Made by a program: the position numbers and the translations under genes. Below, piece after piece: positions 47,720 through 57,430 of a stretch of 64,000 nt of DNA. The stretch covers positions 310,001 through 374,000 of the forward strand of contig NZ_JACHOU010000001.1 of assembly GCF_014206975.1 (NCBI RefSeq). Direction: 5' to 3'. The number at the start of each line of letters is the position of its first letter. Within the stretch, counting starts at the first letter, position 1. Under the pieces are notes generated by a model. It did no database searches and had not been told where the DNA came from. It saw only the letters and a program-made list of their open reading frames with translations. Source of the stretch: Aminobacter aganoensis (GTDB lineage Bacteria; Pseudomonadota; Alphaproteobacteria; Rhizobiales; Rhizobiaceae).

Positions 47720-49002
47720 GCATCACGGTTTTCCAGCGCGCCCGCATCGTCGACCCCTCGCGCGGCATCGATGAGACCGGCTCGGTCATCGTCGACGGCA
47801 AGAAGATCGTCGCTGCCGGTGCCGACGCGCTCAACCAGGGCATTCCCGGCGGCGCCGAAGTCGTCGACTGTGCCGGCCAGACGATCATCCCCGGCCTGAT
47901 CGACGGCCGTGTCTTCATCGGCGAACCCGGCGGCGAGCATCGCGAAACGATCGCCTCGGCAAGCGTTGCGGCGGCTGCCGGCGGCGTCACCTCGATCGTC
48001 ATGATGCCCGACACCGATCCGGTGATCGACAACGTCGCCCTTGTCGAATTCGTGCTGCGCACGGCCAAGGAAACCGCATCCGTCAACGTCTTTCCTGCCG
48101 CTGCCATCACCAAGGGCCTTGAAGGCCACGAGATGACCGAGTTCGGCCTGCTGCGCGAAGCGGGCGCCGTCGCGTTCACCGACGGCCGCCACACCATCGC
48201 CAATTCGCTCATGATGCGCCGGGCGCTCACCTACGCCCGCGATTTCGATGCCGTGATTGCGCATGAGACGCAGGATGCCGATCTCGCCTCGTCCGGGGTG
48301 ATGAACGAAGGGCTCTACGCCAGCTGGCTGGGATTGTCGGGCATCCCTCGCGAGGCCGAGACCATTCCGCTCGAACGCGACCTGGCGCTCGCACGCCTGA
48401 CGCGCGGCCGCTACCACGCCGCCAAGATCTCGACCGCCATGGCAGCCAGCGCCGTTTCGCGCGCCAAGGCGGACGGCGCCAGGGTGACGGCGGGCGTTTC
48501 GATCAACAGCCTGTCGCTCAACGAAAACGACGTCGGCGAATACCGAACGTTCTTCCGGCTGGCGCCGCCGCTGCGCGCCGAGGAAGATCGCCTCGCCATG
48601 GTCGAGGCGCTGAAGGACGGCACCATCGACGTGATCGTGTCGTCGCATGATCCGCAGGACGTCGACACCAAGCGCCTGCCCTTCGCCGACGCCGCCGCCG
48701 GCGCCATCGGGCTGGAGACGCTGCTAGCCGTCGCCTTGCGCCTGCATCACAATGACGACGTCCCGCTGCTGCGCATCGTCGATACGCTTTCGACCGCTCC
48801 GGCACGGCTGTTCGGCCTGTCCGGTGGCACGCTGAAACCGGGTGCGGTTGCGGACCTGGCGCTCGTCGACCTCGGCGAGCCGTGGGTGGTGCGCGAGGCC
48901 GATATCCGCTCGCGTTCCAAGAACACTTGCTTCGAGGGCGCGCGCCTTCAGGGCAAGGTCTTGAAAACCTTGGTCGCCGGACGCACAGTGTTCTCGGCCT
49001 GA
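47716..49002 (+). CDS. Dihydroorotase-like protein lacking catalytic metal ligands (PyrC')
   Basis: Amidohydrolase-fold protein of 428 aa, clearly homologous to dihydroorotase. The metal motif DxHxH is replaced by DGRVF (residues 63-67). The usual YHxxHxST is YHAAKIST, so that His is Lys, and the DHAPH region reads SHDPQ. The carbamylated-Lys and metal sites therefore look destroyed and the protein is probably inactive. Known pseudo-dihydroorotases of this kind stabilise PyrB. A true pyrC should be elsewhere in the genome. Confidence 0.88.
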   Translation: MSITVFQRARIVDPSRGIDETGSVIVDGKKIVAAGADALNQGIPGGAEVVDCAGQTIIPGLIDGRVFIGEPGGEHRETIASASVAAAAGGVTSIVMMPDTDPVIDNVALVEFVLRTAKETASVNVFPAAAITKGLEGHEMTEFGLLREAGAVAFTDGRHTIANSLMMRRALTYARDFDAVIAHETQDADLASSGVMNEGLYASWLGLSGIPREAETIPLERDLALARLTRGRYHAAKISTAMAASAVSRAKADGARVTAGVSINSLSLNENDVGEYRTFFRLAPPLRAEEDRLAMVEALKDGTIDVIVSSHDPQDVDTKRLPFADAAAGAIGLETLLAVALRLHHNDDVPLLRIVDTLSTAPARLFGLSGGTLKPGAVADLALVDLGEPWVVREADIRSRSKNTCFEGARLQGKVLKTLVAGRTVFSA

Positions 49003-49029
49003 CGGCCACGGGGGAGAAGAAATACCTTG

Positions 49030-49641
49030 ATGCCGGATGACATTTTTCCGACGGCTCTACACGTGCTCGTTGCAGCCGCCGTATTCGGCTATCTCCTGGG
49101 CTCGATTCCGTTCGGGCTGTTGCTGACGCGCGCAGCCGGCCTGGGCGACGTGCGCAAGATCGGCTCGGGCAACATCGGCGCCACCAATGTGCTGCGCACG
49201 GGCAACAAGAAACTGGCCGCGGCAACCCTGCTGCTCGACGCGCTCAAGGGCACGGTGGCCGTGGTCATCGCCGCGCGCTGGAGCCACGACGCAGCGCTTG
49301 CCGCAGGCCTGGGCGCCTTCATCGGGCACCTCTACCCGATCTGGCTCGGCTTCAAGGGCGGCAAGGGCGTTGCCACCTATCTCGGCGTCCTGTTCGGCCT
49401 GTCGGGGCTCGGCGCCCTGGCCTTCGCCGTCACCTGGCTGCTTATCGCTTTCGTCAGCCGCTATTCGTCGCTTGCTGCCCTGACGGCAGCGGTTGTGGTG
49501 CCGATCGCGCTTTACATGACCGACATGCCCAAGGCGGCAGGCCTGCTGGCGCTGATGAGCGTCATCGTCTTCATCCGCCACCGCGCCAACATCTCGCGCC
49601 TGCTCGCCGGCACGGAATCGCGGATCGGATCCAAGGGATGA
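49030..49641 (+). CDS. plsY: Glycerol-3-phosphate acyltransferase PlsY
   Basis: Integral membrane acyltransferase of 203 aa using acyl-phosphate for the first acylation of glycerol 3-phosphate. The conserved [29 protein letters not shown] and [13 protein letters not shown] motifs are intact. The ATG at 49030 is taken; a TTG one codon earlier is also in frame. It lies 27 nt after the dihydroorotase homologue and overlaps dprA by 4 nt. Confidence 0.96.
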   Translation: MPDDIFPTALHVLVAAAVFGYLLGSIPFGLLLTRAAGLGDVRKIGSGNIGATNVLRTGNKKLAAATLLLDALKGTVAVVIAARWSHDAALAAGLGAFIGHLYPIWLGFKGGKGVATYLGVLFGLSGLGALAFAVTWLLIAFVSRYSSLAALTAAVVVPIALYMTDMPKAAGLLALMSVIVFIRHRANISRLLAGTESRIGSKG

Positions 49642-50771
49642 ACCAACCCGCCGCCGGGCCGCATCTCAGCGACCGGCAGCGGCTCCACTGGCTGCGCCTG
49701 ATCCGCACGCCGAATGTCGGCCCAGCCAGTTTTCGCGACCTGATCAACCGCTTCGGATCGGCCGAAACCGCAATCGAGATGCTGCCCGAGATCATGATGG
49801 CGGGCGGCGCCAACCGGCTGGTCAAGATACCTTCCCTCGCCGAGGCGGAAGCCGAAATGGCGTCGGCGCGCCGATGCGGCGCGCGTTTCGTGGCGCTCGG
49901 CGAGCCGGACTATCCCCAGATCCTCAAGCGCATAGACCATCCCCCGCCGCTGCTCGCGGTCAAGGGCACTGGCGCAGTGTTCGGCCTGCCGCCGGTGGCG
50001 ATCGTCGGCGCGCGCAACGCTTCTCTCGCCGGCATCAAGATGGCGCGGACACTGGCAGCGGAACTCGGCCGCAACGGCTATGCGGTGATCTCAGGCCTGG
50101 CGCGCGGCATCGACACGGCGGCACATCAGGGCAGCATGGATACCGGAACGGTCGGCGTGCTGGCCGGCGGAATCGACCGCCCCTACCCGGCCGAGAACAT
50201 CGGTCTTTGCGACGAGATCGCCGAGCGCGGTGCGGTCGTGTCGGAAATGCCGTTCGGCTGGGAACCGCGCGCCCAGGACTTTCCGCGCCGCAACCGCATC
50301 GTCGCGGGCCTGGCCCTCGGACTTGTGGTGGTGGAGGCGGCCAAGCGCTCGGGGTCGCTGATCAGCGCACGGCTGGCCGGCGACATGGGACGGCTGGTCT
50401 TTGCCGTGCCCGGCTCGCCGCTCGACCCGCGCGCCGCGGGCACCAATGGCCTGCTCAAGGACGGCGCGACGCTGGTGACCGAGGTCGACGACATTCTGCA
50501 GGCCCTGGCGCCGCTAATCGGAGGCCAGCCTTACATACATGTCGGCGCGGAGGAGCCGCCTGATTTCGGCGCCACGCCACCGCCAGCAGACGGCGACCGC
50601 GCCCAGGTGATCGAAGCGCTGGGTCCGGTGCCGGTCGAAGTCGACGAACTGATCCGCCACACCGGGCTTCACCCGGCACAAATCTTCATGATCCTGCTGG
50701 AATTGGACCTTGCCGGCCGGCTCGAACGGCACTCAGGCGGACGTGTTTCGCTTGTTGATCCCGAGGCCTGA
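49638..50771 (+). CDS. dprA: DNA processing protein DprA
   Basis: Loads RecA on incoming single-stranded DNA during transformation, 377 aa. An N-terminal SAM-like part precedes the Rossmann fold with [34 protein letters not shown] and [11 protein letters not shown], and a C-terminal winged helix (residues 310-377). With the ComEC-like protein it hints at DNA uptake capacity, although DprA is widespread in non-competent bacteria. Its 3' end overlaps a small minus-strand gene by 39 nt. Confidence 0.96.
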   Translation: MNQPAAGPHLSDRQRLHWLRLIRTPNVGPASFRDLINRFGSAETAIEMLPEIMMAGGANRLVKIPSLAEAEAEMASARRCGARFVALGEPDYPQILKRIDHPPPLLAVKGTGAVFGLPPVAIVGARNASLAGIKMARTLAAELGRNGYAVISGLARGIDTAAHQGSMDTGTVGVLAGGIDRPYPAENIGLCDEIAERGAVVSEMPFGWEPRAQDFPRRNRIVAGLALGLVVVEAAKRSGSLISARLAGDMGRLVFAVPGSPLDPRAAGTNGLLKDGATLVTEVDDILQALAPLIGGQPYIHVGAEEPPDFGATPPPADGDRAQVIEALGPVPVEVDELIRHTGLHPAQIFMILLELDLAGRLERHSGGRVSLVDPEA

Positions 50772-50939
50772 CGGCCGGTCTACGCGCCTCGCGTCTCCAG
50801 CCTCGACATAGGCCATCTCGATCAGGTAGGCGAGCATGCCGCAACGCTCGGCCTCCGCCATGACGCGCAGTTGCCCCAGCATCGACTGGATATAGTCCAG
50901 CGTTTCGGCTCGCCTTCGTGTTGGCGGCGGCTTGTGCAT
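50733..50939 (-). CDS. Small conserved-looking helical protein (68 aa)
   Basis: Begins MHKPPPTRRRAETLDYIQSM with a helical core LGQLRVMAEAERCGMLAYLI and a basic tail. It resembles a small unnamed rhizobial family. A longer frame upstream has atypical composition; AAAGGGAAAG precedes the ATG at 50939. It overlaps the dprA 3' end by 39 nt on the opposite strand. Function unknown. Confidence 0.6.
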   Translation of the reverse strand: MHKPPPTRRRAETLDYIQSMLGQLRVMAEAERCGMLAYLIEMAYVEAGDARRVDRPSGLGINKRNTSA

Positions 50940-51092
50940 ATGCTTGGCTTTCCCTTTGTCTTGCCGCCAGTGGCGAGCACAGGATTCGGCGCCGATTTCC
51001 ATTTGAGAAACAGGCCCGACCGGCAATGGCAGAAGCGTAGCAAATCTACTAACAATTGCAATAGCGCCAATTAATATACCTTTGGTTGTATT

Positions 51093-51114
51093 GCCGGCGT
51101 CAGCCGGCGTTTTT
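51093..51114 (+). terminator. Intrinsic terminator before topA
   Basis: GCCGGC (51093-51098) pairs with GCCGGC (51103-51108) around GTCA, followed by GTTTTT. It would end read-through from the pyrB-dprA operon. The surrounding gap 50940-51228 is AT-rich and otherwise empty. Confidence 0.6.
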
Positions 51115-51126
51115 GTCCCCGTCCCC

Positions 51127-51155
51127 TTGACCAGACTGAAAAGGGCGGCCATGTG
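51127..51155 (+). promoter_or_regulatory. Candidate topA promoter
   Basis: -35 TTGACC (51127-51132) and -10 CATGTG (51150-51155) are spaced by 17 nt, directly after the terminator and about 70 nt before topA. The -10 box is weak. Confidence 0.35.
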
Positions 51156-51228
51156 ACGTGCGAATTGAAAAATCTTCGCCACGCGCCGTAGTCGTTGTTT
51201 TGGCGCTTCACTGGATACTCAGCCACAT

Positions 51229-53841
51229 ATGGACGTCGTTGTCGTCGAGTCACCGAACAAGGTGAAAAGCATCAACAAGTACCTGGGACGGAACTACAAG
51301 GTTCTGGCCTCGTTCGGCCACGTCCGCGATCTGCCGGCCAAGGATGGCTCGGTCAAGCCGGACGACGACTTCGCCATGTCCTGGTCGGTCGATACAGCGT
51401 CGGCGAAGCGGCTCACCGAAATCGCCAAGGCGGTCAAGGAAGCCGATGGCCTGATCCTCGCAACCGATCCGGATCGCGAAGGAGAAGCCATAGCCTGGCA
51501 CGTGCTCGAAGTCCTGAAGCAGAAGCGCGTCCTCAAGGACAAGACGATCAAGCGCGTCGCCTTCAACTCGATCACCAAGCAGGCCGTGCTCGAGGCGATC
51601 GCCAATCCGCGCGAGATCGATCCGCCGCTGGTGGACGCCTATCTGGCGCGCCGGGCGCTCGACTATCTCGTCGGCTTCACGCTTTCTCCGGTCCTTTGGC
51701 GCAAGCTGCCGGGCGCCCGTTCGGCCGGCCGCGTCCAGTCGGTGGCGCTGCGCTTCGTCTGCGACCGTGAGGCCGAGATCGAGCGTTTCGTGCGCGAGGA
51801 ATACTGGCAGATCGCAGCCATTCTCGGCACGCCGCGCGCCGAGAATTTCGAGGCCAGGCTCACCGTCTACGACGGCAAGAAGCTGCAGAAGCTCGACATC
51901 TCCTCTCAGGCGATGGCCGACGACATCAAGGCGATGCTGGAGGGCGCAAGCTTCAAGGCGCTGTCGGTGGAAGCCAAGCCGACAAGGCGCAATCCTGGCC
52001 CGCCCTTCACCACCTCGACCTTGCAGCAGGCGGCATCCTCGAGCCTCGGCTTTTCCGCAAGCCGCACCATGCAGGTGGCCCAGCGCCTCTATGAAGGCAT
52101 GGAGATCGGCGGCGAGACGGCAGGCCTGATCACCTATATGCGTACTGACGGCGTGCAGATGGCGCCCGAGGCGATCGAGGCGGCACGCGCCGCGATCGGC
52201 AAGGAGTTCGGTGCAAGGTACCTGCCCGAGAAGCCGCGCCAGTACACGACCAAGGCCAAGAACGCCCAGGAAGCGCACGAGGCCATCCGGCCAACCGATT
52301 TTTCGCGCACGCCGGCCGAAATGCGCAAGTTCCTCGATGCCGACCAGGCCCGTCTCTACGAGATCATCTGGAAGCGGGCGATTGCCAGCCAGATGCAGCC
52401 GGCCGAGATCGAGCGCACCACCGTCGAGATCGAGGCACGCAATGGCGCCAGGACCGCCGGCCTGCGCGCGGTTGGTTCGGTCACCCGGTTCGACGGCTTC
52501 ATCGCCGCCTATACCGAGCAGAAGGACGAGGATTCAGAGGACGAGGAAAGCCGTCGCCTGCCCGAGATCCGTGCCGACGAGGCGCTCAAGCGCGAATCCG
52601 TCAACGCCAGCCACCACACCACCGAGCCTCCGCCCCGCTATTCCGAGGCGAGTTTCATCAAGAAGATGGAAGAGCTCGGCATTGGCCGTCCCTCGACCTA
52701 TGTCGCGACGCTGAAGACGCTCGAAGAGCGCGACTACGTGAAGATCGAGAACAGGAAGCTCATCCCGGAACCGAAGGGTCGGCTCGTCACCGCCTTCATG
52801 GAAAGCTTCTTCGAGCACTATGTGGAGTATGACTTCACCGCCTCGCTGGAGGAAAAGCTCGACGAGGTTTCCGACGGCAAGCTCGCCTGGCGCGACGTGC
52901 TGCGCGATTTCTGGAAGGACTTTTCCGGCGCCGTCGACGACATCAAGGAACTGCGCGTCACCGAAGTGCTCGATGCGCTGAACGAGGAGCTCGCTCCGCT
53001 CGTCTTCCCCGAGCGTGAGGACGGCTCGAACCCGCGCATCTGCCCGAAATGCGGCACCGGCAACCTGTCGCTCAAGCTTGGCAAGTACGGCGCCTTCGTC
53101 GGCTGTTCGAACTATCCCGAATGCGGCTTTACCCGCCAGCTCGACGGGCCGAACGGCAATGGCGAGAACGGCGGCCTCGAAGATGGCACCAAGGTGCTGG
53201 GCGCCGATCCTTATACCAATGAGGAGATCACACTGCGCAGCGGCCGCTTCGGCCCCTACATCCAGCGCGGCGACGGCAAGGAAGCCAAGCGCTCCAGCCT
53301 GCCCAAGGGCTGGCCGGCGGCATCCATAGACCATGAAAAGGCCCTGGCCCTGCTGGCGCTGCCCCGCGATGTCGGCCAGCACCCGGAATCCGGCAAGATG
53401 ATCTCCGCCGGCCTCGGCCGCTATGGCCCGTTCGTGCTGCACGACGGCACCTACGCCAACCTCGAAAGCATCGAGGACGTGTTCTCGATCGGCCTCAACC
53501 GCGCCGTCACCGTGCTTGCGGAGAAGCAGGCCAAGGGCAAGGGCGGACGCGGCAGCACGCCGGCCGCACTCAAGGATCTCGGCGAACATCCCGCCGGCGG
53601 CGGCAACATCACCGTGCGCGACGGCAAGTATGGTCCCTATGTCAATTTCGGCAAGGTCAATGCTACCTTGCCGAAGGGCAAGGATCCCGCCACCGTCACC
53701 GTCGAGGATGCGCTTGCGCTGATCGCCGAAAAGGAAGCGAAAGGCGGAGGCGGCAAGAAGCCGGCGCGCAGTGCAGCCAAGAAACCTGCCGCCGCCAAGG
53801 CCAAGAAGCCGGCCGCCGGCAAGGCCAAGAAGAAGGACTGA
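51229..53841 (+). CDS. topA: DNA topoisomerase I
   Basis: Type IA topoisomerase relaxing negative supercoils, 870 aa. The Toprim domain begins VVVESPNKVKSINKYLG and has ATDPDREGEAIAWH. The catalytic Tyr303 is in LITYMRTDGVQM. One Zn-finger (CPKCGTGNLSLKLG to NYPECGF) and several topo-C repeats (GRFGPYIQRGDGK, GRYGPFVLHDGTY, GKYGPYVNFGK) follow. It ends in a Lys/Ala tail (AKKPAAAKAKKPAAGKAKKKD region) that probably binds DNA. rnr follows after 6 nt. Confidence 0.97.
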   Translation: MDVVVVESPNKVKSINKYLGRNYKVLASFGHVRDLPAKDGSVKPDDDFAMSWSVDTASAKRLTEIAKAVKEADGLILATDPDREGEAIAWHVLEVLKQKRVLKDKTIKRVAFNSITKQAVLEAIANPREIDPPLVDAYLARRALDYLVGFTLSPVLWRKLPGARSAGRVQSVALRFVCDREAEIERFVREEYWQIAAILGTPRAENFEARLTVYDGKKLQKLDISSQAMADDIKAMLEGASFKALSVEAKPTRRNPGPPFTTSTLQQAASSSLGFSASRTMQVAQRLYEGMEIGGETAGLITYMRTDGVQMAPEAIEAARAAIGKEFGARYLPEKPRQYTTKAKNAQEAHEAIRPTDFSRTPAEMRKFLDADQARLYEIIWKRAIASQMQPAEIERTTVEIEARNGARTAGLRAVGSVTRFDGFIAAYTEQKDEDSEDEESRRLPEIRADEALKRESVNASHHTTEPPPRYSEASFIKKMEELGIGRPSTYVATLKTLEERDYVKIENRKLIPEPKGRLVTAFMESFFEHYVEYDFTASLEEKLDEVSDGKLAWRDVLRDFWKDFSGAVDDIKELRVTEVLDALNEELAPLVFPEREDGSNPRICPKCGTGNLSLKLGKYGAFVGCSNYPECGFTRQLDGPNGNGENGGLEDGTKVLGADPYTNEEITLRSGRFGPYIQRGDGKEAKRSSLPKGWPAASIDHEKALALLALPRDVGQHPESGKMISAGLGRYGPFVLHDGTYANLESIEDVFSIGLNRAVTVLAEKQAKGKGGRGSTPAALKDLGEHPAGGGNITVRDGKYGPYVNFGKVNATLPKGKDPATVTVEDALALIAEKEAKGGGGKKPARSAAKKPAAAKAKKPAAGKAKKKD

Positions 53842-53847
53842 CCGACT

Positions 53848-56166
53848 TTGGCGCGAAAGATTTCCGGACGAAATGCCGGCACCAGACGCGCCGCAAGCGA
53901 CGAGGTCCGCGGCAAGGATGTCTATCGCCCATCGCGGGACGAGATTTTGCGCTACATCGCGGAGAATCCCGACCGCAGCGGAAAGCGCGACATCGCCAAG
54001 GCGTTCGCGCTCAAGAACGACGACCGCATCTGGCTGAAGCACCTGCTGCGCGAATTGCAGGATGAGGGCCTGCTGGAAAAGAGCCGCAAGCGAATGAGCC
54101 GCGTCGGTGCGCTGCCGCATGTCGCGGTGCTCGACATCTTCGGCCGCGATACCGAAGGCACGCTTCTGGCGCGCGCTTCCGAGCAACCGGACGGTCCCAT
54201 CGTGGCCGTCAAGACATCGCGCACCGGCAACGGTCCGACGCCCGGCGTCGGCGACCGTGTGCTGGCCAAGACCTTCCCGATCGAGGGACATCTCGGCGAC
54301 GACAACGAACCCGCCTATACCGCCCGCATCATGAAGGTGTTCGAAAAGCGTAGCGACACCGCGCTCGGCATCTTCCGCGTTCTCAAGGACGGCACCTTCC
54401 GCATCGAGCCGGTCGAGCGCCGCCAGCCCGAACTGGTGGTCGACAAGGACTCCCAGAACGGCGCCAAGGACGGCGACCTTGTCGAAGTCGTCCCGGAACG
54501 CGCCAGCCGCTACGGCCTGCCGCGCGCCAAGGTGGTCTCGGTGCTGGGCTCACTGACCAATGAGAAGGCGGTCTCGATGATCGCCATCCATGCGCACGAG
54601 ATTCCGCACATTTTCCCCGCCGAGGTCATCGCCGAGGCCGAGGCAGTCAAGCCGGCGACACTCGACGGCAAGCGCGAGGACTGGCGCGAACTGCCGCTGG
54701 TGACCATCGACCCGGCGGACGCCAAGGACCATGACGACGCCGTCTATGCCGAACCGGACACGGATGAAAAGAACCCCGGCGGCTTCATCGCCACCGTCGC
54801 TATCGCCGACGTCGCGGCCTATGTCCGCCCGGGCACCGCTCTCGACCACGAGGCGCTGAAGCGCGGCAATTCGGTCTATTTCCCCGACCGCGTCGTGCCG
54901 ATGCTGCCCGAACGCATCTCCAACGACCTGTGCTCGCTTCGCGAAGGCGTCGACCGGCCGGCACTTGCCGTGCGCATGACGTTTTCAGCCGAAGGCCGCA
55001 AGATCAGGCACTCCTTCCACCGCATCATGATGCGGTCGTCGGCCCGCCTCGCCTATCCGCAGGCGCAGGCCGCCATCGACGGCGTGCCCGACGACAAGAC
55101 CGGGCCGATCCTGGAGACCATACTCAAGCCGCTTTGGGCGGCCTACGACGTGCTCAAGCGTGGCCGCGACAGCCGCCAGCCGCTCGAACTCGACCTCCCC
55201 GAACGGAAGATCCTGCTCAAGCCCGATGGCACGGTCGACCGCGTCATCGTCCCCGACCGCCTCGACGCCCACAAGCTGATCGAGGAATTCATGATCCAGG
55301 CCAACGTCGCCGCGGCCGAGACCCTGGAGAACAAGAAGCAGAAGCTCGTCTACCGCATCCATGACGGCCCCTCGCTCGCCAAGCAGGAATCGCTGCGCGA
55401 GTTCCTGCAGACGATCGGCCTGTCGTTGGCCCGTGGCGCCGAGATGCGGCCTGCCCAGTTCAACGGCATCCTCGAGCGCGTGCGTGGCGAGGACAACGAG
55501 CAACTGGTCAACGAGGTGGTGCTGCGCTCGCAGAGCCAGGCCGAATACAATCCCGACAACATCGGGCATTTCGGCCTCAACCTGCGCCGCTACGCGCATT
55601 TCACCTCGCCGATCCGCCGCTATGCCGACCTCATCGTCCACCGCGCCCTGATCGGCTCGCTCGGCCTTGGAGCCGGCGGCCTGACGCCGGCGGAAGAAGC
55701 ACGCCTGGAGGAGATCGCCGGCCTCATTTCCCAGACCGAGCGGCGCGCCATGGCGGCCGAGCGGGAGACCGTGGACCGGCTGGTTGCCGGCTTCCTGTCC
55801 GAACGGCTCGACGAGACTTTCGAGGCCCGCATCTCCGGCGTGGTCAAGGCGGGACTATTTGTCCAATTGCCGCAATATGGCGCCGATGGTTTCATCCCCG
55901 TGTCATCCTTGGGTGACGATTATTACCACTTCGACGAAGCCGCCCGCGCCCTCTTCGGCGAGCGCAGCGGCAAGGGCTATCAACTCGCCGACCGCGTCGA
56001 AGTACGCCTGGTCGAGATCGCCCCGCTGGCCGGCGCCATGCGCTTCGAAATGCTGACCGAACCGAAGCCCCTGCCCGGTTCGAAAAGGTCGTTCCACAAG
56101 ACCAAGGGGCAAAGAACGCGTGCCCGTGCCTCCCAACCGCGGCGAGGTCCGCGCGGCAGGAGATGA
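53848..56166 (+). CDS. rnr: Ribonuclease R
   Basis: Processive 3'-5' exoribonuclease of the RNB family, 772 aa. An N-terminal winged-helix region (RDEILRYIAENPDRSGKRDI) is followed by cold-shock domains, the RNB catalytic core with the acidic cluster DPADAKDHDDAVYAE, a C-terminal S1 domain (FEARISGVVKAGLFVQL) and a basic tail (RTRARASQPRRGPRGRR). The start is TTG at 53848. The stop overlaps the DUF983 start. Confidence 0.96.
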   Translation: MARKISGRNAGTRRAASDEVRGKDVYRPSRDEILRYIAENPDRSGKRDIAKAFALKNDDRIWLKHLLRELQDEGLLEKSRKRMSRVGALPHVAVLDIFGRDTEGTLLARASEQPDGPIVAVKTSRTGNGPTPGVGDRVLAKTFPIEGHLGDDNEPAYTARIMKVFEKRSDTALGIFRVLKDGTFRIEPVERRQPELVVDKDSQNGAKDGDLVEVVPERASRYGLPRAKVVSVLGSLTNEKAVSMIAIHAHEIPHIFPAEVIAEAEAVKPATLDGKREDWRELPLVTIDPADAKDHDDAVYAEPDTDEKNPGGFIATVAIADVAAYVRPGTALDHEALKRGNSVYFPDRVVPMLPERISNDLCSLREGVDRPALAVRMTFSAEGRKIRHSFHRIMMRSSARLAYPQAQAAIDGVPDDKTGPILETILKPLWAAYDVLKRGRDSRQPLELDLPERKILLKPDGTVDRVIVPDRLDAHKLIEEFMIQANVAAAETLENKKQKLVYRIHDGPSLAKQESLREFLQTIGLSLARGAEMRPAQFNGILERVRGEDNEQLVNEVVLRSQSQAEYNPDNIGHFGLNLRRYAHFTSPIRRYADLIVHRALIGSLGLGAGGLTPAEEARLEEIAGLISQTERRAMAAERETVDRLVAGFLSERLDETFEARISGVVKAGLFVQLPQYGADGFIPVSSLGDDYYHFDEAARALFGERSGKGYQLADRVEVRLVEIAPLAGAMRFEMLTEPKPLPGSKRSFHKTKGQRTRARASQPRRGPRGRR

Positions 56167-56606
56167 CGATGGAAGAACAGGTATTCGGTGGCGACCACCA
56201 GCAGGTCGCCCGCGAGGCGCGGCCCGTCTGGCCGGCGATCAAGCGCGGCTTGCTCTGCCGGTGCCCGAACTGCGGCGAAGGCAAGCTGTTTGCTTCCTTC
56301 GTCAAGACCGTCGACCGCTGCAGCGTCTGCCGCGAAGAGATTTTCCATCACCGCGCCGACGACCTGCCCGCTTATCTCGTCGTGGTCATCGTCGGCCATA
56401 TCGTCGTCGGCGCCTTCATGGCCGTCGAGGCCAAGGTCACGCTCGAACTGTGGCAGCATCTCCTGATCTGGGTGCCCCTGACGATCGTATCGGCCCTCGC
56501 GCTGCTGCGGCCGATGAAGGGTGGCGTGGTTGGCATGCAATGGGCGCTCTACATGCACGGCTTCGGCGGCGAAGAAGACGCTGCCGACGCGCCTCCAGAG
56601 GCCTGA
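56163..56606 (+). CDS. DUF983 family membrane protein
   Basis: Protein of 147 aa with an N-terminal zinc-ribbon-like pair of Cys motifs (CRCPNCGEGKLF and DRCSVC) and two hydrophobic segments (LPAYLVVVIVGHIVVGAFMAV; HLLIWVPLTIVSALALL). This is the usual DUF983 layout. It overlaps rnr by 4 nt, so it is translated with it. Function unknown. Confidence 0.9.
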   Translation: MTMEEQVFGGDHQQVAREARPVWPAIKRGLLCRCPNCGEGKLFASFVKTVDRCSVCREEIFHHRADDLPAYLVVVIVGHIVVGAFMAVEAKVTLELWQHLLIWVPLTIVSALALLRPMKGGVVGMQWALYMHGFGGEEDAADAPPEA

Positions 56607-56679
56607 CCGGACGCTGGCGCAATGCCAAGTCGCATCCAAGCGCTTCCTTCCACCCCGACATTCCGTTAGGACAGCCGCG

Positions 56680-57420
56680 ATGGATGGCATCAGCAAGACA
56701 GAACTCGACAGGCTCGAAGCCAGGGAACTGGTGAAGAACGCCGCCCCCTTGCGTCCGCGCGACGCTGCGACCCTGATCCTGCTCGACCGCAACGGCGACG
56801 ATGTGCTGGTGCTGATGGGCCGGCGCCACATGAAGCATGCCTTCATGCCGGGAAAATTCGTCTTTCCCGGCGGCCGCACCGACCCGGCCGACAGCCGCAT
56901 CAAGGTTGCCGACGAACTCCATCCGGACGAAGAGATAAAGCTGCGCGCTGGCACGGGTGGGGTCAGCATCGCCCGTGCCCGCGCCATCGCCCTGTCGGCG
57001 GTTCGCGAGACCTACGAGGAAGCAGGCCTGCTGATCGGCCGGCAAGGGACGTTCCAGACCACCAAGGCCGACTGGCAGGGTTTTGCCACGCATGGCGTGG
57101 AGCCCAGCCTTGCCTCCCTGCGCTTCATTGCGCGCGCCATAACCCCTCCGGGGCGCGTTCGCCGCTTCGACACGCGCTTCCTCTCGGCCTGGCGCAGCGA
57201 CGTCGCCGTCGAATTGCCCGATGGCGGACCGACCAACGAGCTCGAGGAACTTGTCTGGCTGCCGCTGGCCGACGCGGTGGAGGCCGACATTCCGGCCATC
57301 ACGAAATCCGTTCTCGGCGACCTCCGGCAACGGCTGGAAGTCGACCCCACGCTCAAGCCCGGCGGCGACGTGCCGTTCTACCGCATGTTCAACCAACGCT
57401 TTCGGCGCGATATCCTTTAG
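56680..57420 (+). CDS. NUDIX hydrolase
   Basis: Protein of 246 aa with a NUDIX domain near the N terminus. The Nudix box is present in modified form with the core RETYEEAGLL near residue 110, following FVFPGGRTDPADS. An insertion separates these two parts, as in NUDT8/NUDT19-like or CoA-pyrophosphatase-like members. The ATG at 56680 follows TTAGGACAG. The MFS gene begins 10 nt downstream. The substrate is not predictable. Confidence 0.88.
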   Translation: MDGISKTELDRLEARELVKNAAPLRPRDAATLILLDRNGDDVLVLMGRRHMKHAFMPGKFVFPGGRTDPADSRIKVADELHPDEEIKLRAGTGGVSIARARAIALSAVRETYEEAGLLIGRQGTFQTTKADWQGFATHGVEPSLASLRFIARAITPPGRVRRFDTRFLSAWRSDVAVELPDGGPTNELEELVWLPLADAVEADIPAITKSVLGDLRQRLEVDPTLKPGGDVPFYRMFNQRFRRDIL

Positions 57421-57430
57421 GCCTCAACAT

